A stretch of DNA of 64,000 nt from Lysinibacillus odysseyi 34hs-1 = NBRC 100172 (GCF_001591965.1 NZ_BCVX01000006.1:1-64000); one strand, 5' to 3'. Positions 42,526 to 51,219 are shown, numbered from the stretch's first letter. Program-made: numbers and translations. The notes: generated by a model from the sequence alone, not told the origin.

Positions 42526-43026
42526 CTAGCAAGTTTCGGAAGAATGAGCTTGTCTCATCATTTTCTCATGCTGAAGCAGCCATTCCTTCCTCCATAAGCC
42601 TCCTGCATAACCAGTCAGTTTCCCGCTAGCGCCGATTATTCGATGACAAGGAATGACGATACTTAACTTGTTTTTTCCGTTTGCGCTTCCTACTGCTCTG
42701 ATTGCCTTTTCATTGCCGATGGAGACAGCGATATCCTTGTAAGATGCTGTGGCAGCGTAAGGTATGGCAGTTAACGCTTTCCATACAGATTGTTGAAAAA
42801 TAGTCCCTTCAAAGTAATAGGGAAAAGTAAATTCCTGACGTTCGCCGTTAAAATACTCATCAAGCTGGTTATAGCATTCCAGTAAAACTGGCGGAGTTTC
42901 GGCTTGTACTCTATTCTCTATTTTGACGCCTTCAGAAAACAGGATGGAACTTATCGCCTCGTGTGTGCCGATTATTTCCAGTATACCAATCGGTGATTCA
43001 TAATCTAATTTATAATTTGTTATCAT
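42526..43026 (-). CDS. ogt: Methylated-DNA-protein-cysteine methyltransferase
   Basis: A 166-residue Ogt/AdaB-type protein that removes methyl groups from O6-methylguanine by irreversible transfer to its own Cys. The active-site motif IPCHRIIG is intact, and GYAGGLWRKEWLLQHE follows as usual. The ATG at 43026 follows GGAGGTC. Its start lies 17 bases inside the end of the alkA gene, so the two are translationally coupled. It is the last repair gene in adaA-alkA-ogt. Confidence 0.95.
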   Translation of the reverse strand: MITNYKLDYESPIGILEIIGTHEAISSILFSEGVKIENRVQAETPPVLLECYNQLDEYFNGERQEFTFPYYFEGTIFQQSVWKALTAIPYAATASYKDIAVSIGNEKAIRAVGSANGKNKLSIVIPCHRIIGASGKLTGYAGGLWRKEWLLQHEKMMRQAHSSETC

Positions 43027-43927
43027 ATAACGACCTCCAAAGATAGAAGACAGCATACGCCTGCCATCCTTCCCAGCCGGCTGCATATCTTTCTATTTCT
43101 TTTATCACCGGTTTCTGCTTAAGACCGAGTAAGTTCTTTAATGCATTATGAAGACCGACATCCGCAATCGGAAAAGCTGAAGGCTCATGCAGGCATTTCA
43201 TCATTACATAATCGGCTGTCCAGGCACCGACACCTCTGATTGCCAGTAATACCTTTCGCCTTTCCTGTACATCCGGCTGCTGAAGCAATACATCCTTTGT
43301 CAGCCTGCCGCTTTCGATTTCCTTCGCAATCCCGATAATATACTCTGCTTTTCTCTTAGAAAATTGCAGCTTTGTTAAATCCTCTACATTTAAGGATGCA
43401 ATCTTGTCAACAGAAGGAAATACCCAAAACCTGTCTCCTTCAAAAGTGAGGCCCTCACCAAAATGTTCAACAAACCGCTTTTTTAATGTATAGGCAAAGG
43501 ACAGAGTAATTTGCTGTCCTAAAACCGCCCAAACAAGCGCTTCAAATAAATCCGGAATACACATGATCCGTAATCCATCGTATTTAGAGAGAAGTGGTTT
43601 TAATACTTCATCCCGACTTGCCATTTCATAAAATCCACTTATATCCTGAACCAGATCAAACCATTCCCAAATATACTCCCCCGCCTTTTTACGCTCGTCA
43701 ATAGATGGAATGCCCATTGGAAATTCAATAATCAGGGAGTTAACACTACCCCTAACTTTACATAAAATCAAAGTGTCTTCGATTTTCACTAGTTTATATA
43801 CAGCATCCTCTTTTATCAGGTGAAGTACTTCCTGATCAGATCTTTCTAAAAAGATAAGGCATTCGCTAAAGCTACATTCCTTCGGTGGAAATATCTCAAT
43901 ATACGTTCCATGATCAACCCAATTCAT
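43010..43927 (-). CDS. alkA: DNA-3-methyladenine glycosylase AlkA
   Basis: A 305-residue glycosylase of the AlkA group that excises alkylated purines. The helix-hairpin-helix-GPD motif reads LLAIRGVGAWTADYVMMKC (about 232-250), with the catalytic Asp in FPIADVGL. An N-terminal TBP-like domain is present. The ATG at 43927 overlaps the end of adaA by 14 bases and follows AAAGGAATGC. A longer frame from 44032 lies inside adaA and is not used. Confidence 0.92.
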   Translation of the reverse strand: MNWVDHGTYIEIFPPKECSFSECLIFLERSDQEVLHLIKEDAVYKLVKIEDTLILCKVRGSVNSLIIEFPMGIPSIDERKKAGEYIWEWFDLVQDISGFYEMASRDEVLKPLLSKYDGLRIMCIPDLFEALVWAVLGQQITLSFAYTLKKRFVEHFGEGLTFEGDRFWVFPSVDKIASLNVEDLTKLQFSKRKAEYIIGIAKEIESGRLTKDVLLQQPDVQERRKVLLAIRGVGAWTADYVMMKCLHEPSAFPIADVGLHNALKNLLGLKQKPVIKEIERYAAGWEGWQAYAVFYLWRSLYDNKL

Positions 43928-44486
43928 GCCGGCATTCCTTTCTGTATTGGCTTGGCGAACAGTTGTGTTGGCTTCGGAATACTTTATAAAAATTGGAGGG
44001 ACTTTGGAAGCCTGCCTCATAGCAAATCTCAAGGTTTGACAGTTTCGTGCTTTTCAGGAGATGCGCTGCTTTATCAACCCGTATTTTTTCCAAATACATA
44101 CGCGGCGTTTCAGCGGTTTCCTGTTTAAAAATGCGTTCCAAATAATACGGACTTAAGCCGACATAATCAGCTATATCCTTTAGCGCTACATTTTGCTTAT
44201 AGTGATTGACTAAAAACGACACACTGTTTTGGACAACTTCAATATGCGGGGAATGTTCTACTTCCGGCCGGCACCTTTTACAGGGGCGAAAACCGGCTGC
44301 CTCCACTTCATCGATGTCGTAATAAAATGCTACATTCACTTTTTTCGGCTTCCTTGACCTGCAGGATGGGCGGCAGTATATTTTCGTTGTTTTGACTGCC
44401 GTAAAAAATAGGCCGTCGTATTTACGGTCACAGGCGATAATTTTTTCCCACATTTCTTCAAAAGAAAGATTAATATGATTGTCCAC
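43914..44486 (-). CDS. adaA: Adaptive-response activator/phosphotriester methyltransferase AdaA
   Basis: A 190-residue AdaA protein. The Ada zinc domain has four Cys: IYCRPSCRSR (about 37-46) and FRPCKRCRPE (about 66-75). The first accepts methyl groups from phosphotriesters, which turns the protein into an activator. A C-terminal AraC-type helix-turn-helix follows (VALKDIADYVGLSPYYLERIF). The start is GTG at 44486 after AGGAGAG. It should activate its own operon (adaA-alkA-ogt) in response to methylated DNA. Confidence 0.95.
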   Translation of the reverse strand: MDNHINLSFEEMWEKIIACDRKYDGLFFTAVKTTKIYCRPSCRSRKPKKVNVAFYYDIDEVEAAGFRPCKRCRPEVEHSPHIEVVQNSVSFLVNHYKQNVALKDIADYVGLSPYYLERIFKQETAETPRMYLEKIRVDKAAHLLKSTKLSNLEICYEAGFQSPSNFYKVFRSQHNCSPSQYRKECRHELG

Positions 44487-44513
44487 GTCCCCCGCTCTCC
44501 TTTCTTATCTATC

Positions 44514-45284
44514 CTACATTTCATATAAATAGGCAGTATCCATAGACGCCAGTAGTTCACCCGCGCTTTTTTCTATATAGTCGATTACTTGATCAGACAG
44601 GGTATTGCCAAAGCTAAATCTTTTCACACCTAACTCTTTCAGTTTATGACAATTCGTTAGTTCAGGTAAAGATAATACATTGAGCGGCGCATTGACATGC
44701 AAAACGATTTCTTTTATTTCGTCGTCCTCTTTAAGACCGGGAACAAAAATCCCGCTGGCACCGCTTACCACATACGCCTTAGCCCGCTCTATTGTCTCCA
44801 TTAAAGGGTTTTGCCGTTGAAAATACGTGTCCGTCCTCGCGTTAACATAAAAATCCTTGTAGCTATTATTGTCTAATGCTGTCCTTATTTTCTCCAGAAG
44901 ACAACAGTGTGCCGAAACGTCCCGTAAGCCGTTTGATTGCTTTAGGGAATCTTCTATATTGATCCCTGCTGCACCTGCATCTGCTGTTCTCAGTACATTT
45001 TCGACAATTACGTCGAAGTCTTCACCATACCCCGCCTCAATATCGGCAGTAACAGGAATATTCACATTCTTTATGATCGCTTCAATGATCCCTAAATGCC
45101 TGTCAAAATCAATCAATTCACCATCCGCAAATCCGAGTGAACTTGCGATACCCCAGCTTGTTGTACCGATCGCTTTGAACCCTGCCTTTTCTAATGTAAT
45201 GGCTGATAGTACATCCCAGGCATTACCTAGAAACAGTAGCTCATCTGTAAAATGCATCTCTTTAAATTCCCGAATTTTGTTCAT
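44514..45284 (-). CDS. Isocitrate lyase/PEP mutase-superfamily protein
   Basis: A 256-residue TIM-barrel protein. The superfamily features are seen: GTTSWGIASSLGFADG (about 40-55), the metal-binding DIEAGYG (about 83-89), NIEDS (about 110-114) and NARTDTYF (about 145-152). The closest described group is oxaloacetate decarboxylase/2-methylisocitrate lyase-like proteins of unknown substrate. It lies 27 bases upstream of adaA in the same direction, an unexpected neighbour for DNA repair genes, and may share their promoter. Confidence 0.85.
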   Translation of the reverse strand: MNKIREFKEMHFTDELLFLGNAWDVLSAITLEKAGFKAIGTTSWGIASSLGFADGELIDFDRHLGIIEAIIKNVNIPVTADIEAGYGEDFDVIVENVLRTADAGAAGINIEDSLKQSNGLRDVSAHCCLLEKIRTALDNNSYKDFYVNARTDTYFQRQNPLMETIERAKAYVVSGASGIFVPGLKEDDEIKEIVLHVNAPLNVLSLPELTNCHKLKELGVKRFSFGNTLSDQVIDYIEKSAGELLASMDTAYLYEM

Positions 45285-45383
45285 GCTATGTCCCCCCTAC
45301 TTGCTTGTTGGACCTATTGTAACAACTGTTCCACTTCAATTTCGTCCTCATTCTTGCGCTTATGGTCCAGCTGTCAAAAGAAA

Positions 45384-45419
45384 AGAGCTATTCGGGAAAT
45401 TTTTTTCCGGACAGCTCCT
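45384..45419 (-). terminator. Terminator of the flavodoxin-like gene
   Basis: Arms GGAGCTG-CCGG and CCCG-AGCTC on the minus strand are followed by TTTTCTTTT. The rest of 45285-45547 shows nothing. Confidence 0.65.
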
Positions 45420-45547
45420 TCTGAAGTTTATATACAAATTTAAATAAAAGGCTGGAACGATTTGCCTTTGCTTAGTTTATTGGACGTTGACTATGATCAA
45501 ATAGATTTAAAGAGCGAAATCCCTTTTTGAAACGAAGGAGAGCCCAT

Positions 45548-46135
45548 CTACTCTTTAAGCCTCTTAAAATAATGATAGACTTTCTCCAGTTTTTTCAGTT
45601 GATTTCCTTTTGAGCCCTCCATACTCCCAAATTCAAAGAACTTTACTTTCTTGATTCCCACAAAACCGAACAACGCCCGTTTCATAAGAACTTTATGTGC
45701 ATTATGTAACCATAGAAGTGGATAATTGGCGGGGCCTTTCATTGTAGAAATACATACAACAGACTTTCCTTTTAAAAGCCCCTCCGGGAAAAGCCCTTTC
45801 TTGTCCCGATAAGCAAAGTTGGATGAAAACATTTGATCAATATACCCCATCAGCATAGCAGGCGGTCTTCCCCACCAGATTGGGTAGATAAATACTATTT
45901 TGTCCGCCCATGTAAGCTGGTTTCTGTACTTTTCGAGACGAGGATCCGTATGCATATCACGTCTTCGCTTTTGCTCGTTAAATACTAACACGGGATCAAA
46001 ATTCTCCTCATATAAATCGAGCAGCTGCACATTTTTTATGTTCGCATTTTCATTGCTGCCTGTGAGCACTTTTTGTAAAAACGCATAATTTAAGCTTTTA
46101 TGATTCGGGTAGGTGTAAACGATTAATATATTCAT
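45548..46135 (-). CDS. NAD(P)H dehydrogenase/quinone reductase, flavodoxin-like fold
   Basis: A 195-residue protein of the NQO1/MdaB/Kef-ancillary group. It begins MNILIVYTYPNHKSLNYAF, the FMN/FAD-binding strand and loop, and has IVFIYPIWWGRPPAMLMGYID (about 80-100), the family's W-W-G-x-P-A-x-L-K-x-W-x-D-like motif. It should reduce quinones or electrophiles by two-electron transfer from NAD(P)H. The start at 46135 follows AGAGGTG; the longer frame to 46180 lacks a site. It diverges from a MarR gene and the shared region holds repeated palindromes. Confidence 0.9.
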   Translation of the reverse strand: MNILIVYTYPNHKSLNYAFLQKVLTGSNENANIKNVQLLDLYEENFDPVLVFNEQKRRRDMHTDPRLEKYRNQLTWADKIVFIYPIWWGRPPAMLMGYIDQMFSSNFAYRDKKGLFPEGLLKGKSVVCISTMKGPANYPLLWLHNAHKVLMKRALFGFVGIKKVKFFEFGSMEGSKGNQLKKLEKVYHYFKRLKE

Positions 46136-46149
46136 AGCGCACCTCTTAT

Positions 46150-46217
46150 TTATCATTTGATAACTAAACAATACCACCATTCCAATTACTTATCAATTGA
46201 TAATTGTAATTTGATAA
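46150..46217. promoter_or_regulatory. MarR-type operators between divergent genes
   Basis: TTATCATTTGATAA (46150-46163) and the perfect palindrome TTATCAATTGATAA (46190-46203) start exactly 40 bases apart. A third half-site, AATTTGATAA, lies at 46208-46217. They lie between the oxidoreductase and MarR genes. Confidence 0.78.
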
Positions 46218-46252
46218 CAGTTTTGTTATGGTGACGTTTAGAGGTGAGGAAA

Positions 46253-46681
46253 ATGGACAAACAAGCTCTTTTTTATAAACTCGTATCATTTACATCTTCT
46301 GTTCATCGGGTCACACATGAATTAACGAAAAACGCAAAATCGGATTCAATTTCGCAAGTGCAGTACAATATGCTGGAATATATAGCAGTCAGCCAGCCTG
46401 TCACACCTAGCGATATTAGCGATTGTCAAGGTATGGCTATGCCGAACACAAGCCGTGAGCTTCGAAAGCTAAGTGAAAAAAATTTAATCGAAAAAATCCA
46501 TCACCCCGAAGACCGGCGAAAACAGACGATTCGTCTCTCAAAAGACGGTGAAGCATTGATGAACGAAGCCTTTTCAACAATTGAATCACGCTTTCTTGAT
46601 CGAATTCAACACGCTTCAGAAGCAGATCTGGAAGAAATTGATCAAGCTATCGAGACCCTGCAAAAAAAGCTCTTTTATTAA
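46253..46681 (+). CDS. MarR-family transcriptional regulator
   Basis: A 142-residue winged-helix regulator with VTPSDISDCQGMAMPNTSRELRKLSEKN at about 50-77 in the recognition position and the wing HPEDRRKQTIRLSKDG. The ATG at 46253 follows GAGGTGAGG; a GTG nine bases upstream lies within that site. It probably represses itself and the divergent oxidoreductase by binding TTATCAATTGATAA sites. Likely inducers are quinones or other electrophiles (inference from the target). Confidence 0.9.
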   Translation: MDKQALFYKLVSFTSSVHRVTHELTKNAKSDSISQVQYNMLEYIAVSQPVTPSDISDCQGMAMPNTSRELRKLSEKNLIEKIHHPEDRRKQTIRLSKDGEALMNEAFSTIESRFLDRIQHASEADLEEIDQAIETLQKKLFY

Positions 46682-46689
46682 AAGATATA

Positions 46690-46722
46690 AAAATGGCTTC
46701 CACAACCGTGGGAGCCTCTTAA
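46690..46722 (+). terminator. Terminator of the MarR gene
   Basis: Arms GGCTTCCAC and GTGGGAGCC around a four-base loop, followed by TCTTAATT, ten bases after the stop. Confidence 0.75.
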
Positions 46723-46771
46723 TTATAGTTGCTTCCTGATTGGCAGCGATTTTGATGCATAGACTGGCTTA

Positions 46772-47014
46772 AAAGGAGCCGAGATTCCATATGTTGTAAT
46801 TACTGAACAGCCGCCAGCTTTGAAATATACCGGGCAGATTTTCGAAGCGTCTGATTTTACGGAAGTTTGGACATGGATGAAATTTGAAGGCGAGCATTAT
46901 AAAGAATTGTATGGACAATTTCGCGGCGCACCAATAAGTGTGGGAATATCTCATAAATACTCAACTTGCTATATGCTAACGAACTCGATATATATATTTG
47001 ATCCAAAGACATAG
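46772..47014 (+). pseudogene. Coding remnant lacking a usual start
   Basis: The frame is open from just after a TAG (46760) to TAG-less stop at 47012-47014 and reads as a convincing protein (KYTGQIFEASDFTEVWTW, FRGAPISVGISHKYSTC). The only start choices are a TTG at 46820 without a site, or an ATT nine bases after AAGGAG. It is probably the C-terminal part of a gene that lost its beginning. Confidence 0.4.
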
Positions 47015-47031
47015 TAAGGGAGGCTTTAAGT

Positions 47032-47283
47032 TTGCAATGGTCTAACGTATTTAGAAAAATTGCTTTGGCAGTGCTCTCTGTTATGGTTATCGGTGTTCTA
47101 TATTTCTTTATTTGGCATAAGGAGAGTTTTAGCAGACCAATTTGGATACAAGTTGTTATGGCTTTTTGCTTTTTAATGTTAAGCATTAATAATTTCACAT
47201 TAAAGAAATATGCGATGGGATGGATTTTTGCTGGAATAGTGTTGGCCTTTGGAATCAGCATATTTTGGGATGCTGCTGTGTAA
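47032..47283 (+). CDS. Small membrane protein (DUF3953-like)
   Basis: An 83-residue protein with three hydrophobic segments. The middle part, MAFCFLMLSINNFTLKKYAMGWIF, resembles the DUF3953 pattern as I recall it. The TTG start at 47032 follows AAGGGAGG. It lies 17 bases behind the coding remnant. Function unknown. Confidence 0.6.
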   Translation: MQWSNVFRKIALAVLSVMVIGVLYFFIWHKESFSRPIWIQVVMAFCFLMLSINNFTLKKYAMGWIFAGIVLAFGISIFWDAAV

Positions 47284-47417
47284 TCAATTATCAGGCTTAT
47301 CAAGTCAGCAAAGGCTTAAAAACTGTGTATACCAGGATAGGGCCTTTTCTTTTTATAGGGAGGACAATTAAAAGGTTTTATCGGCTGTGCCGATTGGCTA
47401 AATTCATATAACAAGCT

Positions 47418-47490
47418 AAAGGGCGGGATTTCTCCCGCCCTTCCAGAGTGAAGACAAAGTCATTTTACGATTTTGTCTTCACGTATTTTT
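47418..47490. terminator. Two adjacent hairpins
   Basis: The first pairs GGGCGGGA with TCTCCCGCCC at 47421-47440. The second pairs GTGAAGACAAA (47448-47458) with TTTGTCTTCAC (47472-47482) and is followed by GTATTTTT. Confidence 0.75.
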
Positions 47491-47514
47491 AGATAATATG
47501 ATAAAAATAAGGTG

Positions 47515-47713
47515 TATCCAGCCTGTCTTGAAAACGCTTGCCAGACAAGGCGCGCCGATGAGCGAAGACGCGAATAGAACCTAAGTTCATGAGCGAATTG
47601 CCCTTTATTTGCGACGAAAGCGAAGCGACAGGAGCAGACGAGCGAGGCAAGCAACGCTGGATGAAAACGCTTGTCAACAGGCTGAAGGGGCGGGTTTTCC
47701 CCCGCCCCTCTAT
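47515..47713. repeat. Structured intergenic element with direct and inverted repeats
   Basis: GAAAACGCTTG occurs at 47530-47540 and again at 47663-47673. CAGCCTGT near 47519 can pair with ACAGGCTG near 47677-47684, and TCCAGC with GCTGGA, closing the whole element. The centre is rich in GCGA and GCGAAGC words. It ends with the hairpin AGGGGCGGG (47686-47694) / CCCGCCCCT (47701-47709) next to the SDR stop. It may be an RNA structure or a miniature element. Confidence 0.6.
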
Positions 47714-47714
47714 A

Positions 47715-48458
47715 TTAGTGGGCAGTATAACCGCCATCTACAAGAAGGGTTGTGCCATTCACAAAACTGGCATCATCGCTTGCCAAGAATAGAACGGCCT
47801 TTGCTATTTCTTCCGGTTTCCCTAGTCTGCCCTGTGGGTGAAGGGACGCTAAATATTCTTTCGTTTGAGGATCCACCTCATTGAGTAATGGGGTATCAAT
47901 ATAGCCGGGACATACAGCATTAACGCGGATACCTTGTTTTGCATAGGCAGTACATAGGTTTTGCGTTAATAGCTTTACGCCGCCTTTTGCGGAAGAATAC
48001 GCTGTTGGAGCCGGCAGTGAAACAAAACTATGAATGGACCCGGCGTTAACAATTACGCCGCCTGTACCTTGTTTCAGAAACTGTTCAATCGAATACTTGT
48101 CGGAAAGAAACACTCCTGATAAGTTAATATCAATTGTTCGTTTCCATTTTTCATAGGACAATTCGTGTGCGGGCGCATCATCAGCAACACCGGCATTAGC
48201 ATACATAATATCCAGTCTGCCGTATTTTTCCACCGTTTTGTTGATCATCTGCTTCGTGTCTTCTTCTTTGGTTACGTCAGTCTTAACAAATAACGTATCA
48301 TACCCCTTTGAATTCAATTCTTCGGATACGCTCTTTCCGCGTTCTGAAAAGTCTGCAATGACCACTTTCGCACCTTCTTCTGTAAAAAGACGTGCAGTTG
48401 CTTCACCAATTCCGCTTGCCCCGCCTGTTACGATTGCTACTTTATCCTTTAATTTCAT
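47715..48458 (-). CDS. Short-chain dehydrogenase/reductase (SDR)
   Basis: A 247-residue classical SDR. TGGASGIGEATA at about 11-22, the DFSERGK segment after strand 2, NAG at about 85, catalytic Ser in NAGSIHSFVS and Tyr-x-x-x-Lys in YSSAKGGVK are all present. The end VNGTTLLVDGGYTAH is typical. The Asp after strand 2 suggests NAD(H). Substrate unknown. The start at 48458 follows GAGAGAGGT; a codon further up (48473) lies before that site. Confidence 0.9.
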   Translation of the reverse strand: MKLKDKVAIVTGGASGIGEATARLFTEEGAKVVIADFSERGKSVSEELNSKGYDTLFVKTDVTKEEDTKQMINKTVEKYGRLDIMYANAGVADDAPAHELSYEKWKRTIDINLSGVFLSDKYSIEQFLKQGTGGVIVNAGSIHSFVSLPAPTAYSSAKGGVKLLTQNLCTAYAKQGIRVNAVCPGYIDTPLLNEVDPQTKEYLASLHPQGRLGKPEEIAKAVLFLASDDASFVNGTTLLVDGGYTAH

Positions 48459-48778
48459 TTTACCTCTCTCCATTCCTTATTGAGTTCAGGATCATTTTCT
48501 TTTCAGCATGACTCGGCTATCCTGCCATCGCTTATCGAGCTTGCATCAGTTGGGAAGCCAGATTCAACTGAATCAAGAAAAAACTCCGGATTTCCTAGAG
48601 GAAATAAACGGTCCCATTGTTTTTTAGAATTTCCCGTTGCATTAGAAGCATACTCGGCATTCCACTATCAATGTACCCAGGATGGAACAGGTTTACTCTA
48701 CCCTTTACAGAAGCATGCTCCATCGTTGCTTTATTTTGTATTTCGCACTTTCACATACGGTTTTTTGATAGAGTTTCC
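48459..48778. other. Gene-free region between SDR and kinase genes
   Basis: About 320 bases with an open frame on the plus strand that has no ribosome-binding site and unlikely composition. I see no gene and no clear terminator for the kinase gene. Confidence 0.4.
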
Positions 48779-49882
48779 TTACGCACGTCTGGGAAGCTTC
48801 ACTGTGAAGGCAGTCCTTCCTGCTGAGCTTTCCGCTGCAATGTGGCCGCCGTGCAATTCTACAATACTTTTCACAATGGCTAAACCTAGACCTGAACCGC
48901 CAGTTTGATGGGATCGTGACTTTTCAACTCGATAGAACCTTTCAAATATATAGGGCAAGTCAAAGCTGGGAATAGCCTGACCATAATTTGCAATTTCAAT
49001 TTCTAGTACCCCATTGCTTTCTGACAATGTGATATCAATATATCTCCCTTCTCTCCCATATCGAATGGCATTCTGAATCAGATTTTCAAATACTCTTGCC
49101 AGTTTATTTCCATCCCCCATCACAATCGGTTTTTTTACAGGTAAGGGATACTGTCTCATTTCCATACCTGCTTCCCTTATTTGAAACTGATATTGAATTG
49201 CCAACTGATTTAACATTTCTTCTATATCTATAGGAATTTCATCTACGAGCGATTCTTTATTTTGAACAAGCGTATATTCAAACAAATCATTCATCAACCG
49301 GTGTAGGTCTTTAGATTTTTGATGAATGATTTGAATATAATATCTCAGCTCTACTTCGCTCTTATACCTATCTTCATCAATCAAATCCAGATAGCCGACA
49401 ATTGAAGTTAGCGGTGAACGAAGGTCATGGGCAACGTTTGTAATCAGTTCATTTTTTATTTGCGCAGAATCTTTTTGATCAGCTATCGCCTTTTCCGCTT
49501 GAGTAATAATTTGATTCACTTTTGCGCCTAATTCACCTATAATACCGTTACCTTCAATAGAGATTTTCTGCGTAAAATGACCTTCAGCTATATAGTGTAT
49601 TTCATTAATCATGTTTGCCAGCAAATACTCACCGTACTTCTGGCGTTCGTAATGAAAGAAAAGGAATAGATACGGAAATACCAATAGACAAAGACCTATT
49701 ATAAATGGTGCCCGGCCAAAAGAGGCGATCAATTCTATTAAGTCTGAAAAACGGGAGGACTGTTTTTCCAAATAGAGAATAGCAAAAGTTAGTATACAGG
49801 CAGTTATACCAGTTAATAGTACGGCTACTAATACATATACCGCTGATTTCCAAAGAGGAATGAATTTAAGGACTTTTATCAA
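48779..49882 (-). CDS. Sensor histidine kinase (VanS-like)
   Basis: A 367-residue kinase with two membrane helices (about 12-36 and 55-74), a HAMP-like linker, H-box NVAHDLRSPLTSIVGYL (about 149-165), N-box LIQNAIRYG and G-box GGSGLGLAI. The outside loop is short (about 18 residues), so it probably senses a signal in or near the membrane. It overlaps the regulator gene by 17 bases and belongs to the vanZ-regulator-kinase operon. Confidence 0.92.
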   Translation of the reverse strand: MIKVLKFIPLWKSAVYVLVAVLLTGITACILTFAILYLEKQSSRFSDLIELIASFGRAPFIIGLCLLVFPYLFLFFHYERQKYGEYLLANMINEIHYIAEGHFTQKISIEGNGIIGELGAKVNQIITQAEKAIADQKDSAQIKNELITNVAHDLRSPLTSIVGYLDLIDEDRYKSEVELRYYIQIIHQKSKDLHRLMNDLFEYTLVQNKESLVDEIPIDIEEMLNQLAIQYQFQIREAGMEMRQYPLPVKKPIVMGDGNKLARVFENLIQNAIRYGREGRYIDITLSESNGVLEIEIANYGQAIPSFDLPYIFERFYRVEKSRSHQTGGSGLGLAIVKSIVELHGGHIAAESSAGRTAFTVKLPRRA

Positions 49883-50558
49883 TTTTATAGCCCACTCCCC
49901 AAATAGTCTGAATCATCGTTTCTCCTGGAATAGCCGCATCCATTTTATCTCGTATATTCTTGATGTGTACCATTACAGTTTTATTTGAACCCATACTTTT
50001 TTCCTTCCACACCTTTTCAAATATTTCCTCGGAACTGTATACAGTGCCCTGGCTTTTTGCGAGTAAATACAGGATCTCAAATTCAATGGATGTCAGCTTG
50101 ATTTCCTTTCCGTTTGCATTAACTTTATGCGATTTTTTATCAATTTCGATGGAACTAATCCGGATAACATCCTTATTCATGCCTACCGGTGTATAATTTG
50201 ATCTCCGTAATAATGCCTTCACCCTAGCCGCCAATTCAAGCGGGTTAAACGGCTTTATCATATAATCGTCTGCTCCTGTCATCAGACCGATAATTTTATC
50301 CATATCCTGCACTTTTGCGCTAAGCATAAGAATGGGCACTTGGTTATTTATTCGGATACGCTTGCACAGTTCCAATCCATCCATATTCGGCATCATGACA
50401 TCTAAAATAATGAGATCTACAGGAACGTGTTCAATGATATGTAAAGCTTCCAGTCCATCCTGTGCCTGGGAGACATGATAGCCCTCATTCCGCATATATA
50501 TTTCCGCCAGCTTGGCAATCTCCCTATCATCATCAACAATTAGTATGTTATTACTCAC
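49866..50558 (-). CDS. OmpR-family response regulator (VanR-like)
   Basis: A 230-residue regulator. The receiver has IVDDDREI (about 7-14), phospho-acceptor Asp in LIILDVMMPNMDG (about 53) and KPFNPLEL; the winged helix is at about 130-226 (IKLTSIEFEILYLLAKSQG). The usual partner of the overlapping kinase. Resemblance to VanR and related regulators is general and does not prove glycopeptide resistance. It lies 33 bases behind the VanZ-like gene. Confidence 0.93.
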   Translation of the reverse strand: MSNNILIVDDDREIAKLAEIYMRNEGYHVSQAQDGLEALHIIEHVPVDLIILDVMMPNMDGLELCKRIRINNQVPILMLSAKVQDMDKIIGLMTGADDYMIKPFNPLELAARVKALLRRSNYTPVGMNKDVIRISSIEIDKKSHKVNANGKEIKLTSIEFEILYLLAKSQGTVYSSEEIFEKVWKEKSMGSNKTVMVHIKNIRDKMDAAIPGETMIQTIWGVGYKIDKSP

Positions 50559-50591
50559 CCGATCCAGCCTCCTAATAGAAAATAAGGAATA

Positions 50592-51167
50592 TTATATTCT
50601 TTCATCACTTTTTTTCAGTCTTAACTTATAAAGAATAGGAGAAACAAATCCTACTTTTGCCAGTCCTCTTATTATGAGAAATCCTAATACGGTCCCCAGT
50701 GTATTCGCAATTACATCATTAATGTCTGTACTTCTCCCATTTCCCAATAGTATCCTGATCAAGAGCTGGGTAAATTCGAACGACAAACTAATATATAATC
50801 CTATGGAAGCCGCCTTTTTAACTGTTTGATATTTGCTGCTCAGTAGTGGCAAATACATACCAAAGGGTACTAGCATAATTATATTTAATAGAAAGGTTGT
50901 CGCGTCTATCGTCAACAAAGGGATAAAGTTAATAGATTTGTACCACGGAGTCAGGTTTGCATATTTCCCAATATTAATTTCAATCGGGAAAAATACTAAG
51001 TGAATCATACATAAAAAATAAACAGCAAAAGAAGTGACTAATACAAACTGCCCCCATCTATATTTTCGTTTTTTCATTGTCACCAGGAACATATAGATTA
51101 AAAAAATGAGAAATGCAGGTATAAGAATGTACCACGAATCTATTGTATACATGAATGAGTTTTCCAT
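50592..51167 (-). CDS. VanZ-family membrane protein
   Basis: A 191-residue membrane protein with about five helices. The VanZ domain pattern is visible: NFIPLL, then NIIMLVPFGMYLPLL (about 97-111), FEFTQLLIR and GRSTDINDVIANTLGTVLGFL (about 145-165). VanZ proteins lower susceptibility to teicoplanin or related lipid II binders in some hosts. As first gene of the operon it should be induced by the downstream two-component system. A TTAAG direct repeat with 11-base spacing precedes it. Confidence 0.9.
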   Translation of the reverse strand: MENSFMYTIDSWYILIPAFLIFLIYMFLVTMKKRKYRWGQFVLVTSFAVYFLCMIHLVFFPIEINIGKYANLTPWYKSINFIPLLTIDATTFLLNIIMLVPFGMYLPLLSSKYQTVKKAASIGLYISLSFEFTQLLIRILLGNGRSTDINDVIANTLGTVLGFLIIRGLAKVGFVSPILYKLRLKKSDERI

Positions 51168-51219
51168 TTATTCGTCCTCCTGAAAGTTTTTTGCTACGAA
51201 CCATATTCCAGCCAAATCA

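Noticed and set aside
44869-45447. A 192-codon ORF opposite the PEP mutase-like gene
   Set aside because: The minus-strand gene has clear superfamily motifs; this frame has none and no start signal.
47515-47713. A CRISPR array reading of the repeats
   Set aside because: Only two copies of the longest repeat, 133 bases apart, without regular spacers.
48480-48908. A 142-codon plus-strand ORF overlapping the kinase gene end
   Set aside because: No ribosome-binding site, overlaps a clear gene antisense, and no recognisable protein pattern.
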